From UBA5009 sp038043185 (GTDB lineage: Bacteria; Bdellovibrionota; Bdellovibrionia; Bdellovibrionales; Bdellovibrionaceae), in NCBI GenBank assembly GCA_038043185.1, contig JBBTCO010000028.1, positions 1 through 64,000 of the forward strand: a DNA stretch of 64,000 nucleotides, written 5' to 3'. How positions within the stretch are numbered: position 1 is the stretch's first letter; each line of letters opens with the position of its first letter. Below are positions 8,006-17,227 of this stretch, in pieces. The translations under genes were made by a program, and so were the position numbers. The notes under the pieces are model-generated. The model was not told where the DNA came from, ran no database searches, and worked only from the letters and a program-made list of their open reading frames with translations.

Positions 8006-9136
8006 ATGGAATCACCGGTCAACTTTTACGCTTTGACCTTAGAAGATCTCAAAGAGCTATTTAAAAAATTTGGTAAAGAGCAATTTCGCGCTCAACAAAT
8101 TTACAAATGGGTTTATGAAAAACGCACCACCGATCCCGAACAAATGACAAATCTTTCTAAGGATTTTCGCGCTGATCTGCCGAATTTTTTAAGTTTTGAA
8201 TTGCCAGCCGTTCTTCAACATCTCAAAAGTGTCGACGGCACGCAAAAATTTCTTTTTGATGTTAAAGATGGAAAAACGGTGGAAGCGGTTTTGATTCCTA
8301 CGGATGATCGTCTGACTTTATGTATTTCTTCAGAGATTGGCTGCAACATGGCTTGCAAGTTTTGTTACACAGGCAAACAAAAACTTCAAAGGAGATTGAG
8401 CACTGCGGAAATCGTTGGTCAGTTTATGCAAGTGAATGATCGTTTGGAAGAAGGTCAACGAATTAGCAATATTGTTTTTATGGGAATGGGAGAACCTCTT
8501 GATAATTCTGAGGCGGTCTTTAAATCCATCGAAGTTTTACATTCTCCATGGGGAATGAATGTTTCGCGGAAAAGAGTTACAGTATCAACGTCGGGAATAA
8601 TTCCGGAAATGTGGCGAATATCCGCAGCGAAAGTTCGTTTGGCAGTAAGCTTAAACGCGCCCAACGATGAAATTCGTTCGGAAGTTATGCCTATTAATAA
8701 AAAATATCCTTTGAAAGAACTTTTAGACGAGTGTCGACGTTATTATAAAGAAACCAAAGATCGTATCACTTTTGAATACGTCTTATTGAAGGGTATAACC
8801 GATCAAGTTGAACACGCCCGAATGGTGCACAAACTCACTCGAGACATTCCCTGCAAAATAAACATCATTCCGTTTAATGAACATCCCGGTTCAGGTTATG
8901 AAAGACCCAGCGACGAGCAAGTGGGACTTTTTCAAAAAGAATTAATGAATGCCGGGGCTCACGTGCTTTTGCGAAGAACCATGGGAAGAGATATTTTTGC
9001 AGCTTGTGGACAGCTGCGAAGTGCTTTTGAAAATCACCCAGGACAAATGGATATTTCAAATTCAAAATTAACTAGAACAATTCGAGGAGGAAAGAATGTC
9101 GCAGATATTAGTCGTGGGGAGCCTAGCTTACGATAG
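8006..9136 (+). CDS. rlmN: Dual-specificity 23S rRNA A2503 / tRNA A37 C2-methyltransferase
   Basis: A 376-residue radical-SAM methyltransferase. The 4Fe-4S ligands are C113, C117 and C120 in CNMACKFC, and the second catalytic cysteine is C334 in FAACGQL, both diagnostic of RlmN. An N-terminal RNA-binding region (FRAQQIYKWVYEK) is present. It methylates C2 of A2503 in 23S rRNA and A37 of some tRNAs. A purine-rich GAGGAG precedes the ATG. The C-terminal 40 residues past the catalytic Cys are longer than usual, and the last 41 bases overlap the following kinase gene, consistent with translational coupling. Confidence 0.95.
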   Translation: MESPVNFYALTLEDLKELFKKFGKEQFRAQQIYKWVYEKRTTDPEQMTNLSKDFRADLPNFLSFELPAVLQHLKSVDGTQKFLFDVKDGKTVEAVLIPTDDRLTLCISSEIGCNMACKFCYTGKQKLQRRLSTAEIVGQFMQVNDRLEEGQRISNIVFMGMGEPLDNSEAVFKSIEVLHSPWGMNVSRKRVTVSTSGIIPEMWRISAAKVRLAVSLNAPNDEIRSEVMPINKKYPLKELLDECRRYYKETKDRITFEYVLLKGITDQVEHARMVHKLTRDIPCKINIIPFNEHPGSGYERPSDEQVGLFQKELMNAGAHVLLRRTMGRDIFAACGQLRSAFENHPGQMDISNSKLTRTIRGGKNVADISRGEPSLR

Positions 9137-10025
9137 CATTGAAACACCATCAGGAAAATCGCCAAAGACCTTGGGTGGTTCGGCTAATTATTTCTCGTTA
9201 GCGGCATCTTTGCTCTCTAAAGTTCGTGTGGTCGGCGTGGTCGGCGAGGACTATGCCGATGAAGATTATCAACTGTTAGAAAAAAGGAATGTTGATCTTT
9301 CTGGTCTTGAAAAGGTTAAAGGTAAAACTTTTCATTGGGAAGGATTTTACGAAGGCAGTTTGAACGAAGCTAAAACTTTAAAAACGGATCTGAATGTTTT
9401 TGAACATTTCAATCCCAAATTGCCCGAGGCTTTTAAAGATTCTCAGTTCGTGTTTTTAGCGAACATTGCTCCTGAATTGCAGTTACAGGTTTTAAGCCAA
9501 GTTAAAAATCCAAAGTTTGTCGGTATGGATACAATGAACTTTTGGATTTCTTCAAAAAAATCGATATTGATGGATGTTCTGAAAAAAGTGAATGTGATTT
9601 TAATTAATGAAGGCGAATCACAAATGCTGACAGGTGCTGCAAATGCAATTTCAGCAGCCATTGCAATTTCAAAGTTAGGCCCCGAAGCAGTCGTTGTTAA
9701 ACGGGGAGAATATGGCTTTATCCTTTATCATCGTGAACATGGCTTTTTTGCCTTACCCGCAATGACAATGCCTGAAGTGATTGATCCAACGGGAGCTGGA
9801 GATACCTTTGCCGGTGGGTTTTTCGGGACTTTGGCTGGAATGGATCGTCGACCCAGTTTTGAAGACATGAAAAAAGCCTGTGTCGTAGGAACCCTACTGG
9901 CCAGCTTCACAATTCAAGATTTTGGGGTGAAATCCTTAGCAAAAGTAAATATGTCAGCTCTGAAATCAAGGCGTGACGAGTATAAAAAAACGGTTAGTTT
10001 CGAGAAAGACTTTGTTGAGATCTAA
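9096..10025 (+). CDS. PfkB/ribokinase-family sugar kinase
   Basis: A 309-residue kinase with the two PfkB signatures: GGSANYFSLAASLL near the N-terminus and DPTGAGDTFAGGF near residues 230-242, which contains the catalytic Asp. The substrate cannot be deduced; adenosine, a sugar or a sugar phosphate are all possible. Its start lies inside the 3' end of rlmN and is preceded by a strong GAGGAGG ribosome-binding site. It is the second PfkB kinase in this neighbourhood but resembles the heptose kinase only in family motifs. Confidence 0.85.
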   Translation: MSQILVVGSLAYDSIETPSGKSPKTLGGSANYFSLAASLLSKVRVVGVVGEDYADEDYQLLEKRNVDLSGLEKVKGKTFHWEGFYEGSLNEAKTLKTDLNVFEHFNPKLPEAFKDSQFVFLANIAPELQLQVLSQVKNPKFVGMDTMNFWISSKKSILMDVLKKVNVILINEGESQMLTGAANAISAAIAISKLGPEAVVVKRGEYGFILYHREHGFFALPAMTMPEVIDPTGAGDTFAGGFFGTLAGMDRRPSFEDMKKACVVGTLLASFTIQDFGVKSLAKVNMSALKSRRDEYKKTVSFEKDFVEI

Positions 10026-10028
10026 ATC

Positions 10029-10057
10029 TTGACTGTTTGCGCGTGGGTTTATTTAAT
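10029..10057 (+). promoter_or_regulatory. Candidate sigma70-type promoter for pckG
   Basis: TTGACT (10029-10034), a 17-base spacer and TTTAAT (10052-10057) lie about 40 bases before the PEPCK start, in an A/T-rich gap. The match to -35/-10 consensus and the spacing are good, but no transcription data are available. Confidence 0.45.
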
Positions 10058-10095
10058 AATTTAAATTGAATTAAATTAAAAAAGGACGATGCCGG

Positions 10096-11928
10096 ATGAA
10101 AATTACAAATCAGGGGTTAATTGATTGGGTAGCGGAAATTGCTAATTTGACTAAACCTGCTCATATCCATTGGTGTGATGGTTCGGAAAGTGAGAACCAA
10201 GATCTGTTGGATTTGATGGTCAAACAAGGAACACTGAAAAAATTAAATCCTGAAAAAAGACCTAATTCCTATTTGGCCTGGTCGAATCCCAGTGATGTGG
10301 CTCGGGTTGAAGATCGTACTTTTATTTGCAGTGAAAGAAAAGAAGATGCGGGCCCAACAAATAATTGGATGGATCCTCGGGACATGCGCCCGACTCTTGG
10401 GAAATTATTCGAAAATTCAATGAATGGTCGTACGATGTATGTGATTCCATTTTGCATGGGACCATTGAATTCTTCAATTTCTCAATTTGGTGTCGAGATT
10501 ACAGATTCTCCCTATGTTGTTGTTAATATGCGGATCATGACCCGCATCGGGGAAAGAGCCCTTCAGGGTCTTGCCAATGGCGAATTTGTAAAATGCGTTC
10601 ATTCCGTAGGGCAACCTTTAGCGCCAGGGCAAAAAGATGTCGCTTGGCCGTCTCATCCCGATCAAAAATACATTGTCCATTATCCTGAAGATCGCTCGAT
10701 CTGGTCATTTGGCAGTGGTTATGGTGGGAATGCTTTACTTGGTAAAAAATGTTTTGCACTTCGCATCGCTTCGACCATGGGTCGAAATGATGGTTGGTTG
10801 GCCGAGCATATGCTTATTCTTGGTGTTGAAAATCCTAAAAAAGAAAAAATATATGTGGCGGCGGCTTTTCCAAGTGCTTGTGGAAAAACAAATTTTGCGA
10901 TGTTAACTCCTCCTCAAGGATTAGAAGGTTGGAAAATTACCACTGTCGGAGACGATATTGCGTGGATTAAAGTAGATCAAAATGGACAGCTGCGCGCGAT
11001 TAATCCTGAAGCGGGGTATTTTGGTGTTGCACCTGGAACATGTTATAAAACAAATCCCAATGCGATGAAAACAATTGAAGCCAATGCCATTTTTACAAAT
11101 GTGGCACTCACTGATGATGGCGACGTATGGTGGGAGGATTTAACAGAAACTCCACCAGCGCACTTAACTGATTGGCAGGGAAAATCATGGACTCCAGATT
11201 GTGGCCGTAAAGCGGCTCATCCTAATGCTCGGTTTACGGCTCCGGCCTCGCAGTGTCCATGCATTGACAAAGAGTGGGAAAATCCAGCAGGAGTTTCAAT
11301 TCAAGCTTTTCTCTTTGGTGGACGACGTGCCGACACTATTCCTTTGGTGTTTCAAACAAAAGATTGGCCCACTGGAGTTTATTATGCGGCAACAATTGGT
11401 TCCGAAACAACAGCTGCGGCCACTGGCGCCTTAGGTGTTGTTCGCCGAGATCCAATGGCGATGCTGCCATTTTGTGGTTACAACATGGGAGATTATTTCA
11501 AACACTGGTTGAGAATGGTCAATCGTGCAGCTCAGTTGCCCGAGATTTTTGTAGTTAATTGGTTTCGCAAAGATGAAGATGGAAAATTTATTTGGCCAGG
11601 CTATGGCGAAAATATGCGAGTGTTAAAATGGATTTTTCAACGAGTGAAAAAAGAGAGCGATGGCCAAATGACAGCATTAGGCATGGTGCCTCGGTACGCT
11701 GACCTCGATTGGACAGGACTCAACTTTAATCCAGAAAATTTTGAACGCGTGATGAGGATTGATAACAATATGTGGATTAATGAAATCGAATCCCATCGAC
11801 AATTTTTTCTAAAACTGGATAAAAAGTTACCTATTGAGTTTATTAACATTCAAGAGAGGACATTGGTCCAGTTTCTGCGCACAGAAAATCAATCCAGCCA
11901 AGCGAGTCCAGATAACCTCTCAATATGA
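10096..11928 (+). CDS. pckG: Phosphoenolpyruvate carboxykinase (GTP)
   Basis: A 610-residue enzyme converting oxaloacetate plus GTP to phosphoenolpyruvate, the entry to gluconeogenesis. The kinase P-loop is FPSACGKTNFAML, with the reactive cysteine of GTP-dependent enzymes. The GTP-binding NWFRKDEDGKFIWPGYGENMRVLKWI segment near the C-terminus marks the GTP class. The length is normal. The start ATG follows AAAGGACG. Together with enolase (38939) and glutamate dehydrogenase it supports carbon flow from amino acids to sugars, which would suit a predator (inference). Confidence 0.97.
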   Translation: MKITNQGLIDWVAEIANLTKPAHIHWCDGSESENQDLLDLMVKQGTLKKLNPEKRPNSYLAWSNPSDVARVEDRTFICSERKEDAGPTNNWMDPRDMRPTLGKLFENSMNGRTMYVIPFCMGPLNSSISQFGVEITDSPYVVVNMRIMTRIGERALQGLANGEFVKCVHSVGQPLAPGQKDVAWPSHPDQKYIVHYPEDRSIWSFGSGYGGNALLGKKCFALRIASTMGRNDGWLAEHMLILGVENPKKEKIYVAAAFPSACGKTNFAMLTPPQGLEGWKITTVGDDIAWIKVDQNGQLRAINPEAGYFGVAPGTCYKTNPNAMKTIEANAIFTNVALTDDGDVWWEDLTETPPAHLTDWQGKSWTPDCGRKAAHPNARFTAPASQCPCIDKEWENPAGVSIQAFLFGGRRADTIPLVFQTKDWPTGVYYAATIGSETTAAATGALGVVRRDPMAMLPFCGYNMGDYFKHWLRMVNRAAQLPEIFVVNWFRKDEDGKFIWPGYGENMRVLKWIFQRVKKESDGQMTALGMVPRYADLDWTGLNFNPENFERVMRIDNNMWINEIESHRQFFLKLDKKLPIEFINIQERTLVQFLRTENQSSQASPDNLSI

Positions 11929-11984
11929 AAAAGCTCAAACTTATCGGTTATTTCCTTAAGGCCTTGTGTCCTTAAGCCGATGAC

Positions 11985-13082
11985 ATGATAAGGAAAATGA
12001 GCAAAAAAAAAGGTACCTACAATATTCCAGACGAGGATTTAGTTAAATCCATCCTCGAAGGCGCAGGTTCAGACGACGAGTCCGCGTCAAATTTTGGTTC
12101 TTCAGAATCAATTGAGTTTTCTTCTATGCCTGAAGATGACGATTACAAAACTAAATTTGAAATTCCCAGCGACAATGAAGATCGGCCAACACCGATAACC
12201 GGTGTAGGAAGTATTCCATCCAAAATGGCTGATGAGCTTGGTGATATGATTTTAGAAGGCTTAGACGATCCTGATAGCAGCAGTCCGAAAGCCGATGATC
12301 GAACTATTGCAATTAACAGTGAAGATGAACCTTTGCCATTGAAGCTAGATCCTACAGATATAGAAAAAACCATCGCGGTGACAGCATTTGCTAAAAGAAA
12401 AAAACCGACGACGACGGCTTCAGAAGAAAAAGTCGTTATTGGAATGGCAAGACCAACTCTTAAAGCAGGCTTAGTGCACACTTCAATGGATGCAAGTTTA
12501 GCTCAAGCTGAAAATTTAAAAATTGCTCAACAAAGAATAATTGAATTAGAAAAAGAACTTGATCGCTTGCGATCTGAAAATGAAGAGTTAGCTTCTGCCG
12601 GTCATATCATGAAACAAAAAGCAGAAGACTTAAATTCAAAAGTGCTTTCGTCTGAAAAAGAACGACGGGAAGCTCAAGAGAATTTAGAAAACGAAATTTC
12701 AATTCTTAAAGGAAGTTTGCACTTTAAAGATAACGAATATCAAAAATCAAAAATTAAAATCGAAGAGCTCGAGATTCGTTTAAAAAGCGATTTCAAAAAA
12801 ATTCGTGTGCGCGAACGTGAATTAGAAAATCGACTTGAACTGGCTCGCGCTGAAAAACAAGCATTGGTTCGTACAAAAGATGACACGATTCTTGAGCTGC
12901 AACGAAAAATCGATCATATCAGAGCCGAGCTCGACACTTACCGTGAAAAGGTTCAAGAGCTGAATAAAACTGTCGAAGCTTATCAGGATCAAATGAAGCG
13001 CACGGTACGGGCTTTACGTTTAGCCTTAACAAATCTTGAAGTTAAAGATGAAAGTTTCATCGCTTTAAAAAAAGCCGAGTAG
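11985..13082 (+). CDS. Acidic disordered plus coiled-coil protein of unknown function
   Basis: 365 residues, or 361 if it starts at Met5 (MSKKKGTYN). Residues about 1-150 are acidic and low in hydrophobics, so probably disordered; residues about 165-355 form a long Lys/Glu/Arg-rich coiled coil (for example RIIELEKELDRLRSENEEL). No signal peptide, transmembrane segment or enzymatic motif was seen. It lies 57 bases after pckG and 3 bases before the metallophosphoesterase gene, so it is probably co-transcribed with the latter. A scaffold or polar-organising role is possible but speculative. Confidence 0.75.
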   Translation: MIRKMSKKKGTYNIPDEDLVKSILEGAGSDDESASNFGSSESIEFSSMPEDDDYKTKFEIPSDNEDRPTPITGVGSIPSKMADELGDMILEGLDDPDSSSPKADDRTIAINSEDEPLPLKLDPTDIEKTIAVTAFAKRKKPTTTASEEKVVIGMARPTLKAGLVHTSMDASLAQAENLKIAQQRIIELEKELDRLRSENEELASAGHIMKQKAEDLNSKVLSSEKERREAQENLENEISILKGSLHFKDNEYQKSKIKIEELEIRLKSDFKKIRVRERELENRLELARAEKQALVRTKDDTILELQRKIDHIRAELDTYREKVQELNKTVEAYQDQMKRTVRALRLALTNLEVKDESFIALKKAE

Positions 13083-13085
13083 TTC

Positions 13086-14204
13086 ATGGAAGAAACCACC
13101 ACCCCAACTTCGCCCACACTTCAGCCACGTAAAATAAAAATAGTTATCAGTGATTTGCATTTGGGTAAAGGAAGAGTGCTGGAAAATGGCGGTTTAAATT
13201 CCCTGGAAGAATTCTATTTTAATGAAAAGTTAGTTGAGTTTGTTCATTATTATTCGAGTGGAATTTATCGTGATTACGAAGTTGAACTCGTGATCAACGG
13301 AGATTTTCTAAATTTTCTTCAAGTAGATTACCATGGACATTTTTTAACTGTGATCACTGAAGGCATCGCGCTTGAAGTTTTAAAATCAATAATTGCCGGG
13401 CATCCAAAAGTATTTAAAGCTTTCGCCGACTTTGCGGCCAAGCCCGGAAATTCAATCACCTATGTTGTTGGAAATCACGATCAAGCCATGCTTTGGCCCG
13501 CTTGTCGGGTTTATTTTAACTCGGTTATTGGCACACCCGTGCGTTTTAAAAATATTATTTATTTTGTGGACGGGATTCACATCGAGCACGGACACATGCA
13601 TGAAGCTGCCAATAGGTTGGATCCAAAAAAATTCTTTTTAAAAAAAGATCTTGCAGAGCCAATTTTAAATTTGCCTTTTGGCTCACACTTTTTTGTCGAG
13701 CTAGTTTTGAAAATAAAACAGAAATATCCTCATGTTGATAAGATAAGACCCTTTTCAAAAATGATTCGTTGGGCAATTCTCAACGAAACTGTATTAATTA
13801 TTAAAGGTTTTGTGTCATTGATGTTTTTCTTTATGCGCACTATTTTTATTCGCGATCCCAGACGTCACTGGCGATTTAAAAGGATACTGCAAATCGTATT
13901 TGAAAGCGCTATATTTCCAGATCTAGGGTCCTCTGCTGAAAAAATTTTAAATGATGATCACGTTCATACTGTCATCTTTGGGCACAGCCATGTTTACCAG
14001 TACCGTCAATGGTCGTCAGATAAAGAATATTTTAATACAGGAACGTGGACTGAAATTACCTCATTGGATATTGTTTCATTAGGTAAAATCACAAAATTAA
14101 CCTATGTGCTTATCGAATACCCTGAAGATGGAAGCCGTCCTCGTGGACGACTTAAAGAATGGCGTGGCTATCATCGTATCGAGGAAGATGTCGCGGTAAG
14201 TTGA
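13086..14204 (+). CDS. Calcineurin-like metallophosphoesterase (LpxH-like)
   Basis: A 372-residue binuclear-metal phosphoesterase. The ordered motifs are SDLHLG, NGDFLNF, GNHD, a histidine-rich HIEHGHMHE and VIFGHSH. Proteins of this shape include UDP-2,3-diacylglucosamine diphosphatases of lipid A synthesis, but this one carries an extra hydrophobic stretch around residues 237-255 (LIIKGFVSLMFFFMRTIFI) that may anchor or dock it on the membrane. It could act on a lipid-linked diphosphate. It directly follows the coiled-coil gene. Confidence 0.8.
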   Translation: MEETTTPTSPTLQPRKIKIVISDLHLGKGRVLENGGLNSLEEFYFNEKLVEFVHYYSSGIYRDYEVELVINGDFLNFLQVDYHGHFLTVITEGIALEVLKSIIAGHPKVFKAFADFAAKPGNSITYVVGNHDQAMLWPACRVYFNSVIGTPVRFKNIIYFVDGIHIEHGHMHEAANRLDPKKFFLKKDLAEPILNLPFGSHFFVELVLKIKQKYPHVDKIRPFSKMIRWAILNETVLIIKGFVSLMFFFMRTIFIRDPRRHWRFKRILQIVFESAIFPDLGSSAEKILNDDHVHTVIFGHSHVYQYRQWSSDKEYFNTGTWTEITSLDIVSLGKITKLTYVLIEYPEDGSRPRGRLKEWRGYHRIEEDVAVS

Positions 14205-14346
14205 TTTATCAGTGAAAAATTAATTTAAAAATAAAATCCAAGACTTCGGTCGCGCGAAAATTATTGTTTCAGGCCCTAAGCCACACTCTTGCAAAATAAA
14301 AACTGCGGGATTGTCATAGCATTTTGCCCCGATGTAAGATGTAACC

Positions 14347-15270
14347 ATGGTGGATAGTGAAGACACAAACGAGATAGCCGAAAAAACGGTTATTGCTTCT
14401 GACACTACGTTAAAGAAGCAAATGTTACCTGCGGATTCAGCGCCGCCGGTAATTGTTATTCTTATGGGACCTTCAGGATATCAAGGGAAGCAGTGGGCGA
14501 TAACCGATGGCTTTGTGGTTGGTCGTGCCGTTGAATCCCATGTTTTTATCGATGATAAAAGTTTAAGTCGTTCTCATGCTCGATTGGATATGAAAAATTC
14601 CGAAGTCACCATTGTTGACTTGGGATCCACAAATAAAACTGTTGTTAATGGATTGATTCTTGCGCCGATGGCTCCCTGTATTTTAAAAAATAATGATCAA
14701 ATTAAAACCGGAAATGTGATCTTTAAATTTTTAGAGCGTGGCAATATTGAAGCTATTACTGCGCAGGCCCTATTCGAGAAAGCAAACCGTGATGCATTGA
14801 CGGGTATTTATTCAAAGGGCGCTTTGCTTGAGCGCGGTCCTGAAGCCATTAAACGATCAGAAGTATTAAACGAACCTCTAAGCGTGATGGTGTTTGATAT
14901 TGATCATTTTAAAAAAATTAACGATTCCAACGGCCATCCCTGCGGAGACTATGTTTTAAGAGAGTTGTGCAAAGCCGTGAATAAATTGGTTCGTTCAAAT
15001 GATTTTTTTGCCCGTTACGGCGGAGAAGAGTTCGTTCTGATTCTTTCAGGAACGCCAAATAAAATAGCCGGTGAAATTGCTGAACGCGTGCGTTTAACAA
15101 TTCAAACTCATGAGTTTGAATTTGAAAATAAAAAAATTCCCGTGACCGTTTCCATAGGAATTACCAGCAAACAAGCGACTGAATCAGATTGGGCTGTGAT
15201 CTTTGATCGCGCCGATAAGGCCCTGTTTGTTTCCAAACAAAATGGCCGAAATCGCGTCACAATTGTTTAA
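14347..15270 (+). CDS. dgcB: FHA-GGDEF diguanylate cyclase
   Basis: 307 residues. An FHA phosphothreonine-binding domain (about 48-130, with R60, SRSH 74-77 and GSTN 93-96) is followed by a GGDEF domain (about 145-305) with an intact GGEEF active site (225-229) and an inhibitory RSND I-site (216-219) five residues before it. It should make cyclic di-GMP and be feedback-inhibited. A flexible N-terminal tail contains EKTVIA with Thr14, a plausible phosphothreonine ligand for the FHA domain. From memory, B. bacteriovorus DgcB has this architecture, uses a phosphorylated tail, is needed for prey invasion and lies next to an ECF sigma gene as here; the symbol rests on that recollection. Confidence 0.88.
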   Translation: MVDSEDTNEIAEKTVIASDTTLKKQMLPADSAPPVIVILMGPSGYQGKQWAITDGFVVGRAVESHVFIDDKSLSRSHARLDMKNSEVTIVDLGSTNKTVVNGLILAPMAPCILKNNDQIKTGNVIFKFLERGNIEAITAQALFEKANRDALTGIYSKGALLERGPEAIKRSEVLNEPLSVMVFDIDHFKKINDSNGHPCGDYVLRELCKAVNKLVRSNDFFARYGGEEFVLILSGTPNKIAGEIAERVRLTIQTHEFEFENKKIPVTVSIGITSKQATESDWAVIFDRADKALFVSKQNGRNRVTIV

Positions 15271-15313
15271 AATTTCGGACAGCATCGCAATACATCTTGA
15301 TGAAAGTTAGAAA

Positions 15314-15799
15314 TTAATTCTCTTCAATAATTTTTGGAGGAGGAAGTTCTTTCCGAGGTAAAGTATCCTTTTTTTCATGATCATCACCTTTTTGTATAAG
15401 GAGTGATTTAACTTTGGCGGTAAGAACTTGTTTCACTTCAAGATAAGTCGCCAGCCTTTGAATGCCGAGAAGTTTTTTCATTTCATCTAATTCCATAATC
15501 GATAATTGATTATATTCTTGGTAGGCTTTTTTAAGAGATTTCAAAACGCTTTCTTTGTCTTTATCCGATTTGACGGTTAAAAGTTCTTTGGTAATTTGTT
15601 CAATTTTCTGGGTGCGAGTTAATTTTTTTTTATTAAGACTGTGCACGATTTCTGCGAATTTTTTTTCTTCTGCGGGGCCCAGTCGAAGTTCATCGCTGAG
15701 TTTCCATATAAATAATTCTTCCAACTGATTTTTTTTGGGAATATTCGGTTCCGAATTAGCCAACGAAAATGTCATTACAAAACCAAATAGCCACATCAT
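15314..15799 (-). CDS. Secreted helical CpxP/Spy-like protein
   Basis: 161 residues. A short hydrophobic N-terminus (MMWLFGFVMTFSLANS) looks like a signal peptide. The rest is charged helix with a WKLSDELRLGPAEEKKFAEIV segment and a C-terminal proline-rich tail. This resembles periplasmic stress sensors of the CpxP/Spy/CnrX type, which often accompany ECF sigma factors. It lies downstream of the sigma and anti-sigma genes on the same strand with a 75-base gap, supporting a role in envelope stress signalling. The family assignment is tentative because the LTxxQ motif is not clear. Confidence 0.6.
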   Translation of the reverse strand: MMWLFGFVMTFSLANSEPNIPKKNQLEELFIWKLSDELRLGPAEEKKFAEIVHSLNKKKLTRTQKIEQITKELLTVKSDKDKESVLKSLKKAYQEYNQLSIMELDEMKKLLGIQRLATYLEVKQVLTAKVKSLLIQKGDDHEKKDTLPRKELPPPKIIEEN

Positions 15800-15874
15800 C
15801 CTTTGAAGTTACTAAGGACAAGAGCATTTGACAAATGGGTACAGATGAAAGTCCGTGCAATATTGCGCGACGGC

Positions 15875-16333
15875 CTAATTGATTTTTGACTTTAAGCGTT
15901 TCAACTGCTCCGCTGAAAACTCAATACGTTGAGAAGCGACATCAGATAAAAAATCTTCCTGTGATTGATGGTTGATCATCGATTGTGAAAAGTTTTCCAC
16001 CGACCCTGTGGCGTCTTGCAGAAATTCTTGTTCATTTTGCACTACTTTAAAACTATGACTTTCCGGAATAAAGGATCCAACCAGCACCGAGATGTGAATG
16101 CCAATATAGCCTAGCGCTATCATTGATATGCTCGAGCCTAACCAACCTTTCCAATGAGACTTAAGATATTTTTTAGGTCGTGCAACAAAAGAAGTCCAGG
16201 GTGGAAGTTTTTTAATTTCCGTCTCGTTCACCCCAGCCATGATTTTGTCATGAAGCCGATCATAAAAGGCATCTTCCATAGGAAGTTCGACATCGTCCGC
16301 AGTTTTCAGCGCGTTCAACAGTTCGTGACTCAT
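15875..16333 (-). CDS. Probable membrane anti-sigma factor
   Basis: 152 residues from the ATG at 16331-16333 (MSHELLNALKTADD). This start overlaps the sigma gene stop as ATGA and is preferred to an upstream in-frame start that lies inside the sigma gene. A cytoplasmic N-terminal helical part (about 1-65) is followed by one transmembrane helix (WLGSSISMIALGYIGIHISV, roughly 75-97) and a periplasmic tail of about 50 residues. The layout and coupling to an ECF sigma gene make it the likely anti-sigma. The ZAS zinc motif HxxxCxxC is absent. Confidence 0.75.
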   Translation of the reverse strand: MSHELLNALKTADDVELPMEDAFYDRLHDKIMAGVNETEIKKLPPWTSFVARPKKYLKSHWKGWLGSSISMIALGYIGIHISVLVGSFIPESHSFKVVQNEQEFLQDATGSVENFSQSMINHQSQEDFLSDVASQRIEFSAEQLKRLKSKIN

Positions 16334-16932
16334 CCTTCGGCCTCCACATATTGATTCATTTCCGTCATAAATCCTCCGACTTGCTCTGTCCATGATTTCA
16401 AATCTTTCCTTTGTTCCAAGGACTGTTTCAACTTGATCAGCGCATGTCGATAATTTGCTTTCGCGGTATCATAAGGACATTCCATAACTTCAGCGATCTC
16501 TTTGAAACTAAGGTCTTCGTATACCCTTAATACCAAGGCTGTTTTTTGTTTTAAGGGGAGCTTGTCAATTTCGTGCTGAAGCAAGTCTTTCACCGCCGAA
16601 TGCACTAGGGAAGACTCAGCGATAGCGCCAACAGAAATTTGTACGAATTCAATATCTGTTGTCTCCAATCTAGATTCCCGCAGTTTGTTTCGAGCTGTGT
16701 TCACGGTGATTTGGTACAGCCAACTTTTAAAGCTAGCTCGCCCCTCGAAAGAGTTCAGTTTTTCGTAAGCTTTGATGAAGCTCTCTTGAACCACATCTTC
16801 AGCCGCATCTATATTCTTCAAGAACCTTAAACTCATCCGAAGCAATCCCTTTTGATGTCGTTTCACGAGCTCAGAAAAAGCCTTGCGATTTCCGCCTTTG
16901 ACTTTTTCTACCAGTTCAAGATCCGTTGACAT
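16330..16932 (-). CDS. ECF (group 4) RNA polymerase sigma factor, RpoE-like
   Basis: About 200 residues. Region 2 has AFSELVKRHQKGLLRMSLRFL with AEDVVQESFIKAY; region 4 has LPLKQKTALVLRVYEDLSFKEIAEVM followed by a helix-turn-helix. It would direct RNA polymerase to envelope-stress promoters when released by the membrane protein encoded next to it. The start at 16932 (MSTDLELVEKVKGG) matches ECF family starts; an alternative lies at 16950, and neither has a strong ribosome-binding site. From memory this corresponds to the RpoE-like gene beside dgcB in B. bacteriovorus. Confidence 0.9.
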   Translation of the reverse strand: MSTDLELVEKVKGGNRKAFSELVKRHQKGLLRMSLRFLKNIDAAEDVVQESFIKAYEKLNSFEGRASFKSWLYQITVNTARNKLRESRLETTDIEFVQISVGAIAESSLVHSAVKDLLQHEIDKLPLKQKTALVLRVYEDLSFKEIAEVMECPYDTAKANYRHALIKLKQSLEQRKDLKSWTEQVGGFMTEMNQYVEAEG

Positions 16933-17227
16933 TATAAGATCTCGTTCCATACCCTAGACCCGCTTTTGTAATATTTCGGTTAATCCCCTATCGTTTTTTC
17001 AGGGTCATGATCGCACCACCCTGGCTCAAACTTGCGAACTTTCAATCCTTTCGCTTGCTTGAGGGGTTGGAAACAATTCCGTGAAAACCAACCCTTCACC
17101 CTTGCTTATTAGTTGTGCAATCCGAGGGCCAAAAATAATGGCCAAAATGACACTAAATATATGAAATTATTAATGAATTTTAATTTAAATGATATGAGCT
17201 ATAAGCAAAATTTATGGCGCAGGTTCT

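Noticed and set aside
16951..17227. ECF-type autoregulatory promoter before the sigma gene
   Set aside because: No convincing GGAAC -35 with a matching -10 was found at proper spacing on the minus strand.
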